A DNA stretch of 64,000 nt from Sulfuricella sp. (GTDB lineage: Bacteria > Pseudomonadota > Gammaproteobacteria > Burkholderiales > Sulfuricellaceae). The stretch lies in contig JAHFRP010000001.1 of the NCBI GenBank assembly GCA_023266195.1, positions 62,001-126,000 of the forward strand. The letters are read 5' to 3'. A program made the translations under genes and the position numbers. Positions 1 to 8,626 of the stretch are shown in pieces; position 1 is the first letter of the stretch, and the number at the start of each line of letters is the position of its first letter. The notes below the pieces were generated by a model. The model was not told the DNA's origin. It worked only from the letters and a program-made list of their open reading frames with translations, and searched no databases.

Positions 1-2087
1 CCGACATGACCGGCGTCACGCATATCCTCGAGTCGCTGCTGGACCGGCTGCGCAAGAACGAAATCGCGTTGCGCGGCGAAATGGTGGATGCATTCCTCGA
101 TGCAGGTGATGTGCTGCGCGGACAGCTCGCCGGGCATCAACATGGCGCCGAGGTCGATCCGCAGGCGGCCGCCAATATTTGTGCAAAACTCAACCTGCTG
201 GCCAGCGGGGGAGGCGCCCCCGCTGGCCGGCAGCAGCCCGCCGCCGAACCCGCTCCGGCTGTCGAAAGTCTTGCCGAGTGCACGTACCGCATCGAGTTTG
301 CGCCTGACCGGCAAACTCTCGAACGCGTCGCGGATTTTGCTCCCCTGTTTGCCGAGCTTGCCGCCCTCGGCAAGCTCGAAGTGACCGAGCTGGCACCGGA
401 AGAATCGCCGACCCGAGCCTGGCGCATGGCCTTGCGCTCCTGTGCCGACGAAGCCGCCTTGCGCGACATCTTTGACTTCTTTGCCCAGCCGGACCAGCTC
501 AAAATCGAATCCGAGCCGGCCGGCGCGGTGGAGGATGATCAGGGCTTCGGCTTTTTTACCGATATCGCGGCACACGGGGAAAGCGATCCGGGCTATGGCT
601 TTTTCACCGATTCGGCTCCGGTAGAGAGCGATTCCGGCTCCGGCTTTTTCACGGATGACGCACCGTTCGGAGAGGGCGACCCGGACTTCGGCTTTTTCAT
701 CGACGTGTCCGCGGCACCTGCGGTACAGCAGGTGGACGATGCGCGGGGCTATGGATTTTTCCAGAAAATCGATCCTCCTCCAGTTCCAGCCGAAACGGCC
801 AAAAAAGTGGAAGCCGCAACGGCGGAACCTGCTCCAATTGCCGTGCCGGAACAGAAGCCCGCCTTCGCCGAGCGGCCGGCGGGGCGGCGCGCAACAGACA
901 AGGCGCCCGCCGCCGCGGCAACCGAATCGACTTCGATCCGGGTGAGCGTCGATAAGGTCGATCAACTCATCAATCTGGTGGGCGAGCTGGTGATTACCCA
1001 GTCCATGCTTGCACAGACCGCTTCCGAGGTGGATTCCGCGATCTACGAGAAACTGCTCAACGGCCTGTCCCAGCTTGAGCGCAACACCCGCGACCTGCAG
1101 GAATCGGTCATGTCGATTCGCATGATGCCGATCAGCTTTGTCTTCAGCCGCTTTCCGCGCGTAGTGCGCGATCTGGCCACCAAGCTGGAGAAGAAAGTGG
1201 AGCTGGTCACCGTTGGCGAAAGCACCGAGCTCGACAAAGGGCTGATCGAAAAGATTGCAGATCCGCTCACGCATCTGGTGCGCAATAGCCTGGACCACGG
1301 CATCGAAATGCCCGAGCAGCGCATCGCCAGTGGCAAGCCGGAGAAGGGCACCATTACTTTGCAAGCCGCCCATCAGGGCGGGAATGTGGTGATTTCGGTA
1401 AGCGACGACGGGGCTGGGTTGAACCGCGAGCGCATCCTGTCCAAGGCGGCGGAAAAAGGCCTGCCGGTGCACGATGCCATGCCGGACAGCGAAGTCTGGC
1501 AGCTGATCTTCGCGCCGGGTTTCTCGACGGCCGAGGTCGTCACCGACGTGTCCGGCCGCGGCGTCGGCATGGACGTGGTGAAGAAGAATATCCTGGGCAT
1601 GGGCGGCCAGGTGGAAATCGAGTCCGCCGCCGGCTGGGGAAGCCGCATCACCGTCCGTCTGCCGCTCACGCTGGCGATCCTGGACGGCATGTCGATCGCG
1701 GTGGGCAGTCAGATCTTTATCGTGCCGCTGGCTTTCATCACCGAATCGCTGCAGCCGGCGAAAGAGGACGTCAAGACCGTGACCGGCGAAGGCCGGCTGG
1801 TGCATGTGCGCGGCGAATACCTGCCGCTGCTGGCGTTGCACGAAGTCTTCGGCATCGCCCCCAGTGTCAGCGAGCCCCATCAGGGCATCGTGGTGCTGCT
1901 CGAGTCGGAGGGAAAGAAAGCCGCTATGCTGGTGGACGAGCTGGTCGGCCAGCACCAGGTCGTGATCAAGGGCCTGGAGACCAATTACCGCAAAGTGCCG
2001 GGGATATCTGCCGCGACCATCATGGGTGACGGCAAGGTCGCGCTGATTCTCGACATCGGCGCGCTGATACGGATCAACCAGCAATGA
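1..2087 (+). CDS. cheA: Chemotaxis histidine kinase CheA (5' end cut by window edge)
   Basis: Sensor kinase of the chemotaxis core complex; it autophosphorylates on a His in the Hpt domain and passes phosphate to CheY and CheB. The reading frame is open to the window edge, so the first ATG (position 6) is internal: THILESLLDRL is the end of an Hpt domain and the phospho-His lies upstream. In order follow a P2-like CheY-binding domain (about residues 90-165 from that ATG), a linker with five G-x-G-F-F type repeats, the P3 dimerisation helix (SIRVSVDKVDQLINLVGEL), a HATPase domain with N-box HLVRNSLDHGIE and G-box SGRGVGMDVV, and a C-terminal CheW-like domain. The chemoreceptor gene starts 40 nt downstream, consistent with one operon. 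Identity is secure; only the N-terminus is missing. Confidence 0.95.
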   Translation, partial: DMTGVTHILESLLDRLRKNEIALRGEMVDAFLDAGDVLRGQLAGHQHGAEVDPQAAANICAKLNLLASGGGAPAGRQQPAAEPAPAVESLAECTYRIEFAPDRQTLERVADFAPLFAELAALGKLEVTELAPEESPTRAWRMALRSCADEAALRDIFDFFAQPDQLKIESEPAGAVEDDQGFGFFTDIAAHGESDPGYGFFTDSAPVESDSGSGFFTDDAPFGEGDPDFGFFIDVSAAPAVQQVDDARGYGFFQKIDPPPVPAETAKKVEAATAEPAPIAVPEQKPAFAERPAGRRATDKAPAAAATESTSIRVSVDKVDQLINLVGELVITQSMLAQTASEVDSAIYEKLLNGLSQLERNTRDLQESVMSIRMMPISFVFSRFPRVVRDLATKLEKKVELVTVGESTELDKGLIEKIADPLTHLVRNSLDHGIEMPEQRIASGKPEKGTITLQAAHQGGNVVISVSDDGAGLNRERILSKAAEKGLPVHDAMPDSEVWQLIFAPGFSTAEVVTDVSGRGVGMDVVKKNILGMGGQVEIESAAGWGSRITVRLPLTLAILDGMSIAVGSQIFIVPLAFITESLQPAKEDVKTVTGEGRLVHVRGEYLPLLALHEVFGIAPSVSEPHQGIVVLLESEGKKAAMLVDELVGQHQVVIKGLETNYRKVPGISAATIMGDGKVALILDIGALIRINQQ

Positions 2088-2127
2088 TTTATAGACGACA
2101 GCGTCACACTTTATTTTTGAGGTAGCC

Positions 2128-5100
2128 ATGCGCATCAACACGCCCGTCACGCAAAATGAGATCGTGCTGAACGACGATCACATGATCGTTTCGAATACCG
2201 ACAACAAAGGACTCATCACCTATGTGAACCGCGATTTCCTGGAAATCAGCGGCTTTACCGAAGCGGAGCTGATCGGCAAGCCGCACAATCTGGTGCGCCA
2301 CCCGGACATGCCGCCGGAAGCGTTTCAGGATCTGTGGGATACTCTGAAAGCCGGGCGCCCGTGGGTCGGCTACGTCAAGAATCGCTGCAAGAATGGCGAT
2401 TTCTACTGGGTCGAGGCCCACGCCGCGCCGATATGGGAAAATGGACAAGTGACCGGCTACATGTCGGTACGGCGCAAGCCGCCGCGCGCCAGGGTCGAAG
2501 CCGCCGAGAACGCCTACCGCCTGTTTCGCGAGAACAAGGCGGGCGGGCTGCGCATCCGCGACGGCCGGGTCGAATCGACCGGACCGCTTGCCCGTTTGAG
2601 CCGCGGCTTCATGCAGTTGTCGGTGTCCGCCAAGATGATCGTCGGTTGCACCCTGTCTGCGATTCTGGTGATGGGCGCCACCACCACCTTCCTCGGCAGC
2701 CACATGGCCGGCCTGCTCGAAAAGAAAGGCATCGACGATCTGAGCCAGAACCTCAGCCTGATCCGCGGCATGGTGGAAGTCAGGGCGGCCGCCATGAATC
2801 GCGAGGCTTTCCGGCTGAACGACATCTTCGCCGGCTCCTTTCCCGACGGTTTTGCGGTCAGCGGCGACGGCGAAGTGCCGATTCTCAAGAATGGGAATAC
2901 GGTATTGAACCAGCGCAACGACGAAGTCGATCACTTCAGCAGCGTCACCCATGCCGTAGCCACCGTGCTGGTGCGCAAGGGGGACGACTTTGTCCGCGTC
3001 GCCACTTCGGTCAAGGACGAAAAAGGCCAACGGGCAGTCGGCACGCCGCTCGCCAAGGACAACCCGGCAGTGGCGAAACTGCTCGGCGGCGAGCGCTATA
3101 CCGGCAAGATCAACCTGTTCGGCAAGGATTTCTATGCGGCCTACGCACCGATCAAGGGCAAGGACGACCAGGTGATCGGCGGACTGTTCATCGGCATCGA
3201 CGTTTCCGCCGAGATCTCTGCCCTGCGCCAGCAGATCAAGGCCGTCAAGGTGGGCGAGACCGGCTATTTCTATGTCCTCGACGGCAAGCCGGGCAAGGAT
3301 TACGGCAATCTCGTCGTCCACCCGGCCAAAGAAGGTAGCAACATCCTTGCCGCCAAGGACGCCAACGGCCATGAGTTCATCAAGGAAATTCTGGAGAAGA
3401 AGCAGGGAACGATCCGTTACCCCTGGCAGAACACGGAGTTGGGCGACACGGCGCCGCGCGAAAAGGTGGTGGCGTTCGATACCGTGCCGGACTGGCAGTG
3501 GGTGATCGGAGGCGGCACTTACGTCAATGAGTTCGAGGCTCTGTCGCGCACCATGCAGCGCTTCCTGCTCGGCATGGCGCTGGTCGTGATCTTGTCTTTG
3601 GTTGCGTTGATCTACCTGCTGGTGCGCAAACTGGTGCGCAATCCGTTGCAGGAGCAGGTGCTGCCGGCCTTCCGCGCCCTGTCCAGCGGCCGTTACGACA
3701 ATCCGCTGGAAATTTCCCGGAGCGATGAAATCGGCCAGGTATTGCAAGGGCTGGAAACCATGCAGAACCGCCTTGGCTTCGAGGTGGCGGAAAGCCGCCG
3801 CATCGCCGACGAAACGACGCGGATCAAGTTTGCCCTGGACAGCGTATCCATTGCGGTCACCGTGTCCGACGACCGCAACAATCTGATCTACATGAATAAG
3901 GCATCGACTGAACTGTGGAGCAGGATGGCCGACGGCATCCGGAACCGTCACCCCGATTTCTCGGTGGAAACCCTGTTCGGCGGCCCGGTCTGGCGGTATT
4001 TCGAAGACGATGCCTCCCGCCAGGCTTTCCGGGCGGAACTGACCCAGCAGCGGATCATGGATATCGTGCTGGCCGAACGGAATCTGCATCTCACTCTGGG
4101 GCCGGTGCGCAACGAGCGGGGCCAGTATCTCGGCCGCGTCACCCAATGGGCCGACCGGACGCAGGAAATCGCGGTAGAGAAGGAAATCCAGGACATCGTG
4201 CTTGCCGCATCCCAGGGCGACTTGGGCAAAAGGCTGCCTCTGGAAGGCAAGACCGGCTTTGCCGAAGCCCTGACCGTCGGCCTGAACCAGTTGCTGGACG
4301 CCGTTTCGGGCGCACTGAGCAATCTCGAACGCGTTCTCGCGGCGCTTGCCAAGGGCGACCTCACCCAGACCATCGACCAGGATTACGAAGGCACCTTCGG
4401 CCAGCTCAAGGGCAGCGCCAACGCTACGGTGGACAACCTGAAGGAGCTCATCGGCCAGATCAAGGAAGCGGTGGACTCGATCGGCACCGCGTCGCGGGAG
4501 ATTGCGATGGGCAACTCGGACCTGTCGCAGCGGACGGAATCGCAGGCATCGAGCCTGGAAGAGACGGCATCGAGCATGGAAGAGCTGACGTCCACGGTGA
4601 AGCAGAATGCGGACAACGCGCGCCAGGCGAACCAGCTGGCGATCGGCTCGTCGGGCGTGGCCAGCAAGGGCGGCGCGGTAGTCAGCCAGGTCGTGGACAC
4701 GATGGCCTCGATCAACGAATCGTCGCGCAAGATCGTGGACATCATCTCGGTGATCGACGGCATCGCGTTCCAGACCAACATTCTGGCGCTGAACGCGGCG
4801 GTCGAAGCTGCGCGTGCCGGCGAACAGGGACGCGGCTTCGCCGTGGTTGCGGCGGAAGTGCGCAACCTGGCGCAGCGTAGCGCCGCGGCCGCCAAGGAGA
4901 TCAAGGCCCTGATCGGGGACTCGGTGGACAAGGTGGAAAACGGCTCCAAGCTGGTAGCCCAGGCGGGCGACACGATGGAAGAGATCGTCACCTCGATCAA
5001 GCGGGTCACCGACATCATGGCGGAAATCTCGGCGGCCTCGATGGAACAGAGCTCGGGGATCGAACAGGTCAACCTGGCGATCACCCAGATGGACGAAGTG

Positions 5101-5352
5101 ACGCAGCAGAACGCGGCGCTGGTGGAAGAAGCGGCGGCCGCGGCGGAATCGCTGGAAGAGCAGGCGCAGAGCCTGGAGCGGTCGGTATCGGTGTTCAAGC
5201 TGGACAGCGGCACGCGGGTGGCGCCGTCCCGCCCGCACGCCGTGCCGCCGGCGCGGATTGCCGCCGCGCCGCGCCGCCCGGCGCTGCCGCCGAAAGTCGT
5301 GCCGCGCCCGGCGCTGCCGGCCAGCGACGGCGACGAATGGCAGGAGTTTTAA
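2128..5352 (+). CDS. Methyl-accepting chemotaxis protein (PAS-TM-Cache-TM-HAMP-PAS-HAMP-MCP)
   Basis: Membrane chemoreceptor of 1074 aa. An N-terminal Aer-like PAS (about residues 1-130) precedes the first membrane segment (about 170-192). A large periplasmic Cache-type region follows, then a second membrane helix (about 479-500), HAMP, a second PAS (about 565-690), HAMP-like repeats and the signalling hairpin with tip [20 protein letters not shown]. Glu/Gln methylation-helix sequence ([18 protein letters not shown]) is present. A Pro-rich tail ends in EWQEF, matching the CheR/CheB-tethering pentapeptide known from Tar/Tsr (NWETF). Both cytoplasmic PAS and periplasmic Cache inputs are therefore possible; the ligand cannot be read from sequence. 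Adjacent cheA, cheR, cheD and cheB fit a complete adaptation unit. Confidence 0.93.
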   Translation: MRINTPVTQNEIVLNDDHMIVSNTDNKGLITYVNRDFLEISGFTEAELIGKPHNLVRHPDMPPEAFQDLWDTLKAGRPWVGYVKNRCKNGDFYWVEAHAAPIWENGQVTGYMSVRRKPPRARVEAAENAYRLFRENKAGGLRIRDGRVESTGPLARLSRGFMQLSVSAKMIVGCTLSAILVMGATTTFLGSHMAGLLEKKGIDDLSQNLSLIRGMVEVRAAAMNREAFRLNDIFAGSFPDGFAVSGDGEVPILKNGNTVLNQRNDEVDHFSSVTHAVATVLVRKGDDFVRVATSVKDEKGQRAVGTPLAKDNPAVAKLLGGERYTGKINLFGKDFYAAYAPIKGKDDQVIGGLFIGIDVSAEISALRQQIKAVKVGETGYFYVLDGKPGKDYGNLVVHPAKEGSNILAAKDANGHEFIKEILEKKQGTIRYPWQNTELGDTAPREKVVAFDTVPDWQWVIGGGTYVNEFEALSRTMQRFLLGMALVVILSLVALIYLLVRKLVRNPLQEQVLPAFRALSSGRYDNPLEISRSDEIGQVLQGLETMQNRLGFEVAESRRIADETTRIKFALDSVSIAVTVSDDRNNLIYMNKASTELWSRMADGIRNRHPDFSVETLFGGPVWRYFEDDASRQAFRAELTQQRIMDIVLAERNLHLTLGPVRNERGQYLGRVTQWADRTQEIAVEKEIQDIVLAASQGDLGKRLPLEGKTGFAEALTVGLNQLLDAVSGALSNLERVLAALAKGDLTQTIDQDYEGTFGQLKGSANATVDNLKELIGQIKEAVDSIGTASREIAMGNSDLSQRTESQASSLEETASSMEELTSTVKQNADNARQANQLAIGSSGVASKGGAVVSQVVDTMASINESSRKIVDIISVIDGIAFQTNILALNAAVEAARAGEQGRGFAVVAAEVRNLAQRSAAAAKEIKALIGDSVDKVENGSKLVAQAGDTMEEIVTSIKRVTDIMAEISAASMEQSSGIEQVNLAITQMDEVTQQNAALVEEAAAAAESLEEQAQSLERSVSVFKLDSGTRVAPSRPHAVPPARIAAAPRRPALPPKVVPRPALPASDGDEWQEF

Positions 5353-5401
5353 TACGGCCCCGACAGGGGGCGGCCGGACTCAGGGCTCATAACTAAACAA
5401 A

Positions 5402-6250
5402 ATGGCTGACAACGCAAACTGCGCGGGTTCGCGCGAATTTCATTTTACCGGGCAGGATTTCGAGCGGATCCGCAAGCTGATCTACGATCGGGCCGGCATT
5501 TCCCTTTCGGTAGCCAAGCAGGACATGGTCTACAGCCGCGTGGTGCGGCGCCTGCGCGCAACCGGCATGCGCACGTTCGCCGAATACCTGTCGCGCCTGG
5601 AGCGGGGCGATCCGGTGGAGTTGGAGGCCTTCACCAATTCCCTCACCACCAATCTCACCGCCTTCTTTCGCGAGTCGCATCATTTTCCGCTTCTCGCCGA
5701 GCATGTCGGTAAGCGGGAGCGCCACCCGATCGCCCTTTGGTGCTCGGCTGCGTCCACCGGCGAAGAGCCTTATTCCATGGCCATGACCATGGTGGATCTG
5801 TTTGGCACCTTCACGCCGCCCGTCCATATCCTGGCCACGGACCTGGATACCAATGTGCTCCGGAAAGCCCAGGAGGGCGTATATCCGCTTGAACGGCTGG
5901 AAAAGATGCCGGAAGAGGCGGTGAAGCGTTTTTTCCTCAAGGGAACCGGCGCCCAGGAAGGCTATGCACGGGTGCGCAAGGAGCTGCGCGACATGATCAC
6001 CTTCCGGCAGATCAACCTGCTCGATGACGACTGGCCGATGCGCGGGCCTTTCGACGCGATTTTCTGCCGCAACGTGATGATCTATTTCGACAAGCCGACC
6101 CAGTACAAGGTGCTGCAGAAATTCGTCCCGCTGCTGCGGCCGGACGGATTGCTGTTCGCCGGACATTCCGAGAGCTTTTACCACGCCGCCGACCTGTTCC
6201 GGTCGCGCGGCAAAACGGTCTATGAACTAGCACCGCACAGCTCGCGATAA
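5402..6250 (+). CDS. cheR: Chemotaxis protein methyltransferase CheR
   Basis: SAM-dependent methyltransferase that methylates receptor glutamates during adaptation. The 282-aa length is usual. Seen are the N-terminal all-alpha domain (FTGQDFERIRKLIYDRAGI), the acceptor segment LTTNLTAFFRESHHF, the SAM motif LWCSAASTGEEPYSMAM, and the C-terminal motif FDAIFCRNVMIYFDKPTQ. The upstream Shine-Dalgarno is weak (only CAGGG about 12 nt from the ATG). The stop overlaps the cheD start by one base (TAATG), implying coupling. The tethering pentapeptide on the receptor encoded just upstream is the expected docking site. Confidence 0.96.
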   Translation: MADNANCAGSREFHFTGQDFERIRKLIYDRAGISLSVAKQDMVYSRVVRRLRATGMRTFAEYLSRLERGDPVELEAFTNSLTTNLTAFFRESHHFPLLAEHVGKRERHPIALWCSAASTGEEPYSMAMTMVDLFGTFTPPVHILATDLDTNVLRKAQEGVYPLERLEKMPEEAVKRFFLKGTGAQEGYARVRKELRDMITFRQINLLDDDWPMRGPFDAIFCRNVMIYFDKPTQYKVLQKFVPLLRPDGLLFAGHSESFYHAADLFRSRGKTVYELAPHSSR

Positions 6251-6861
6251 TGCCCCGAGATTACCAGGAAATCCTTGCGCCGAATCTCTACTATGACCGC
6301 CAGTTCGATATCGAGGCGGCCAAGATCATGCCGGGAGAATATTATGTCACCACCCGCGACATGCTGGTCGTCACCGTCCTTGGCTCCTGCGTTTCGGCCT
6401 GCCTGCGCGACCGCACCAACGGGATCGGCGGTATGAACCACTTCATGCTGCCGCACAGCGACAATGATCCGAAAAACCCGCTCAGCACTTCGGCGCGCTA
6501 TGGCACCTATGCCATGGAGATACTGATCAACCACCTGCTCAAGCTAGGCGCGAAACGCAATAATCTGGAAGCCAAGGTGTTCGGCGGGGGAAACATCCTG
6601 CACGGTTTTACCGTGACCAACGTCGGCTTGCGCAACGCCGACTTTGTGCTGGACTTCCTGCACACGGAAAAAATCGCCGTGGCGGCCCAAAGTCTGCTCG
6701 ACATCCATCCGCGCAAAGTCTATTACTTTCCGCGGACGGGCCGCGCCTTGGTGAGGAATTTGAAGAGCGTCCACAACAACACTATCGTGGAACGCGAAAG
6801 GGAATATGAATCTCACCTCGACTACGCCAAGGTGTCGGGCGAGGTGGAGCTGTTTAGATAA
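6250..6861 (+). CDS. cheD: Chemoreceptor glutamine deamidase CheD
   Basis: CheD deamidates selected glutamines of chemoreceptors and in some species works with CheC. The 203-aa protein has the family core: catalytic Cys in VTVLGSCVSACL, catalytic His in GGMNHFMLPHSD, and the KVFGGGNIL segment. It starts within the cheR stop codon and is followed by cheB after about 30 nt. No cheC is visible in the window. The C-terminus (YAKVSGEVELF) matches what beta- and gammaproteobacterial CheD proteins usually show. Confidence 0.95.
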   Translation: MPRDYQEILAPNLYYDRQFDIEAAKIMPGEYYVTTRDMLVVTVLGSCVSACLRDRTNGIGGMNHFMLPHSDNDPKNPLSTSARYGTYAMEILINHLLKLGAKRNNLEAKVFGGGNILHGFTVTNVGLRNADFVLDFLHTEKIAVAAQSLLDIHPRKVYYFPRTGRALVRNLKSVHNNTIVEREREYESHLDYAKVSGEVELFR

Positions 6862-6863
6862 AG

Positions 6864-6882
6864 GAGGCGGGATGCCCGCCTC
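6864..6882 (+). promoter_or_regulatory. Intercistronic hairpin between cheD and cheB
   Basis: GAGGCGGG, loop ATG, CCCGCCTC: a perfect 8-bp GC-rich stem with a 3-nt loop starts 2 nt after the cheD stop codon. The stem absorbs an AGGAGG sequence and an ATG, leaving GGAG at 6883-6886 as the Shine-Dalgarno for cheB, 5 nt before its ATG. It may pause or attenuate expression, or only insulate cheB translation. Confidence 0.5.
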
Positions 6883-6891
6883 GGAGCGTTT

Positions 6892-7974
6892 ATGACCATC
6901 AAGGTACTGATTGTTGACGACTCGGCGTTGATCCGGAGCGTGCTCAAGGAAATCATCCAGAGCCATCCGGATCTGGAAGTCGTCGGTGTGGCCCCCGACC
7001 CGTTTGTCGCGCGGGACATGATCAAGGCGCTGAATCCGGACGTGATCACGCTGGACGTGGAAATGCCGCGCATGGACGGCCTCGGTTTCCTGGAAAAACT
7101 GATGCGCCTGCGGCCCACGCCGGTGGTGATGATTTCCTCGCTCACCGAGAAAAACTCGGAGGTCACCCTGCGCGCGCTGGAATTGGGCGCAGTGGATTTT
7201 ATTTCCAAGCCCAGGATCGATATCGGCAGCGGACTCATGCAATACAGCGACGAGATTGCCATAAAAATCCGCACCGCGGCCCGCGCGAAACTGAAAAAAA
7301 TGCCGGCTGCGACCGGCCTGGTGCAGCAGAACCTGACGGCCGACGCGGTGCTGCCTTCCTTGTCCAACCTGATTGCTTCGACCGAAAAGCTGATCGTCGT
7401 TGGTGCCTCCACCGGCGGAACCGAGGCGATCAAGGAGTTCCTGGTCAAGCTCCCGCCGGATTGCCCCGGCATCGTTATCGCGCAGCACATGCCGGAAGCC
7501 TTCACCCTGTCGTTCGCGCAGCGACTCGACAAGCTGTGCAAGATTTCGGTGAAGGAAGCCGAAAACGGCGACCGCATCCTGCCTGGCCATGCCTACGTCG
7601 CGCCTGGCCATTCCCACCTGCTGATCAAGCGCAGCGGCGCGAACTATGTCTGCGAACTGTCCGACGGCCCGCCCGTCAACCGGCATCGCCCCTCGGTGGA
7701 TGTGCTGTTCCGTTCCGCCGCGAACCATGCCGGGAAGAATGTGATCGGGGTGATCCTGACCGGCATGGGTAAGGACGGCGCACAGGGCATGCTGGAAATG
7801 AAACAGGCCGGCGCTTACAATTTCGCCCAGGACGAGGCGACCTGCGTGGTGTTCGGCATGCCCCGGGAAGCCATACTCGCCGGCGGCGTCGACGAAGTGG
7901 TGCCGCTCTCCGAGATGACGACACGGGTTTTGGCGCACCTGGCCAGCCTAGGCGTCCGTGCCTTCAGGGTATAG
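6892..7974 (+). CDS. cheB: Protein-glutamate methylesterase/deamidase CheB
   Basis: Response regulator-methylesterase that removes methyl groups from receptors. The 360-aa protein has an N-terminal receiver domain (VDDSALIRS; phospho-Asp in [13 protein letters not shown]; conserved Lys in DFISKP), a linker, and a CheB methylesterase domain with the catalytic triad in GASTGGTEA (Ser), IAQHMPEAF (His) and [10 protein letters not shown] (Asp). It closes the canonical chemotaxis part of the cluster. A second CheB homologue, the WspF-type one at 17278, is clearly distinct. Confidence 0.97.
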   Translation: MTIKVLIVDDSALIRSVLKEIIQSHPDLEVVGVAPDPFVARDMIKALNPDVITLDVEMPRMDGLGFLEKLMRLRPTPVVMISSLTEKNSEVTLRALELGAVDFISKPRIDIGSGLMQYSDEIAIKIRTAARAKLKKMPAATGLVQQNLTADAVLPSLSNLIASTEKLIVVGASTGGTEAIKEFLVKLPPDCPGIVIAQHMPEAFTLSFAQRLDKLCKISVKEAENGDRILPGHAYVAPGHSHLLIKRSGANYVCELSDGPPVNRHRPSVDVLFRSAANHAGKNVIGVILTGMGKDGAQGMLEMKQAGAYNFAQDEATCVVFGMPREAILAGGVDEVVPLSEMTTRVLAHLASLGVRAFRV

Positions 7975-7975
7975 G

Positions 7976-7981
7976 TATAAT
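7976..7981 (+). promoter_or_regulatory. Possible -10 element for the STAS gene
   Basis: A perfect TATAAT hexamer lies immediately after the cheB stop codon and 36 nt before the STAS gene ATG. No convincing -35 is seen at 16-18 nt spacing, so this is suggestive only. If real, the STAS gene could be transcribed apart from the che genes. Confidence 0.35.
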
Positions 7982-8017
7982 CGAACCATCTTTCATATTC
8001 GGAAAAAGGCCACCGTC

Positions 8018-8323
8018 ATGCAAATAAAATTGGACAGGAAAGGCGAGATTGCCCGGCTCGTTCTGGGCGGACGCTTCGATTTCAGCTCCCATCGCGAATT
8101 TCGCGCCGCCTTCGCCGAAGCGCTGGAGATGGAGGGAGTCAGGGAAATCGAAGCCGATCTCGGCCTGGTCGATTACCTCGACAGCTCGGCTCTCGGCATG
8201 CTTTTGCTGCTGCGCGAAAAAGCGGGCGAAGCGAACATGAAGGTCTCTCTGTCGAATTGCAAGGGCATTGTTCAGCAAGTGATCGAAGTGGCCAATTTCC
8301 AGAAACTTTTCATTATTCGCTAG
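8018..8323 (+). CDS. STAS-domain anti-sigma factor antagonist (HsbA-like)
   Basis: Single-domain STAS protein of 101 aa. An in-frame GTG at 7958 would overlap cheB, so the ATG at 8018 is preferred. The motif DYLDSSALGML supplies the conserved phosphorylatable serine (S56 or S57) of SpoIIAA/RsbV-type antagonists. In partner switching the unphosphorylated form binds an anti-sigma factor, a kinase phosphorylates it and a PP2C phosphatase resets it. Both activities are predicted in the next gene. In Pseudomonas, HsbA and HsbR form such a pair that also feeds diguanylate cyclase HsbD. HsbA-like function is inferred from this arrangement; the downstream target is unknown. Confidence 0.85.
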   Translation: MQIKLDRKGEIARLVLGGRFDFSSHREFRAAFAEALEMEGVREIEADLGLVDYLDSSALGMLLLLREKAGEANMKVSLSNCKGIVQQVIEVANFQKLFIIR

Positions 8324-8355
8324 CGGACGAACCGGTGCTTGCCGCAACCATGAAC

Positions 8356-8523
8356 CTAGGAGCCTGTCGGACTTGAAGAATCGAAGCGAAAATTCGGCTG
8401 GGCGAGGACAGATTTTGCCGGTTTTGCGGGTCAATAGTCATTCTATTGACCAAGAAAGCGGCGAAATATGGACCGGCCAGGCGGATTTGCAGCCGATTTC
8501 CTTTAAGTCCGACAGGCTCCTAG
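8356..8523. repeat. MITE-like element, copy 1
   Basis: Bounded by the perfect 19-bp inverted termini CTAGGAGCCTGTCGGACTT (8356-8374) and its reverse complement (8505-8523). The interior includes a partly decayed hairpin around ...GTCAATAGTCATTCTATTGAC.... It matches copy 2 at 21821-21985 over nearly its whole length. It is too short to encode a transposase, so it is either a non-autonomous element or a REP-like unit. It lies between the STAS gene and its predicted partner gene. Confidence 0.85.
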
Positions 8524-8540
8524 CCCTGCATACGATCTTT

Positions 8541-8580
8541 CACGAGCTTCAGCTCGTAGAAAGTCGGAGTCCTTTAGGGC
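8541..8580 (-). repeat. 40-nt hairpin repeat, copy a
   Basis: Read on the - strand it starts GCCCTAAAGGACTCCGAC and ends in the hairpin ACGAGCT-GA-AGCTCGT. It aligns without gaps at 30 of 40 positions with 54690-54729 (+), including one compensatory pair change in the stem. It lies in the leader of the hsbR-like gene. Confidence 0.55.
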
Positions 8581-8626
8581 ACCCGCCAAACCGCACACTC
8601 CAACACGTCCAGCTGAGGCTTTTAGG

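Noticed and set aside
2104-5238. 1044-aa open frame on the - strand
   Set aside because: It lies exactly opposite the chemoreceptor gene, is rich in His, Arg, Gln and Asp as expected for the reverse complement of GC-rich coding DNA, and has no recognisable domain.
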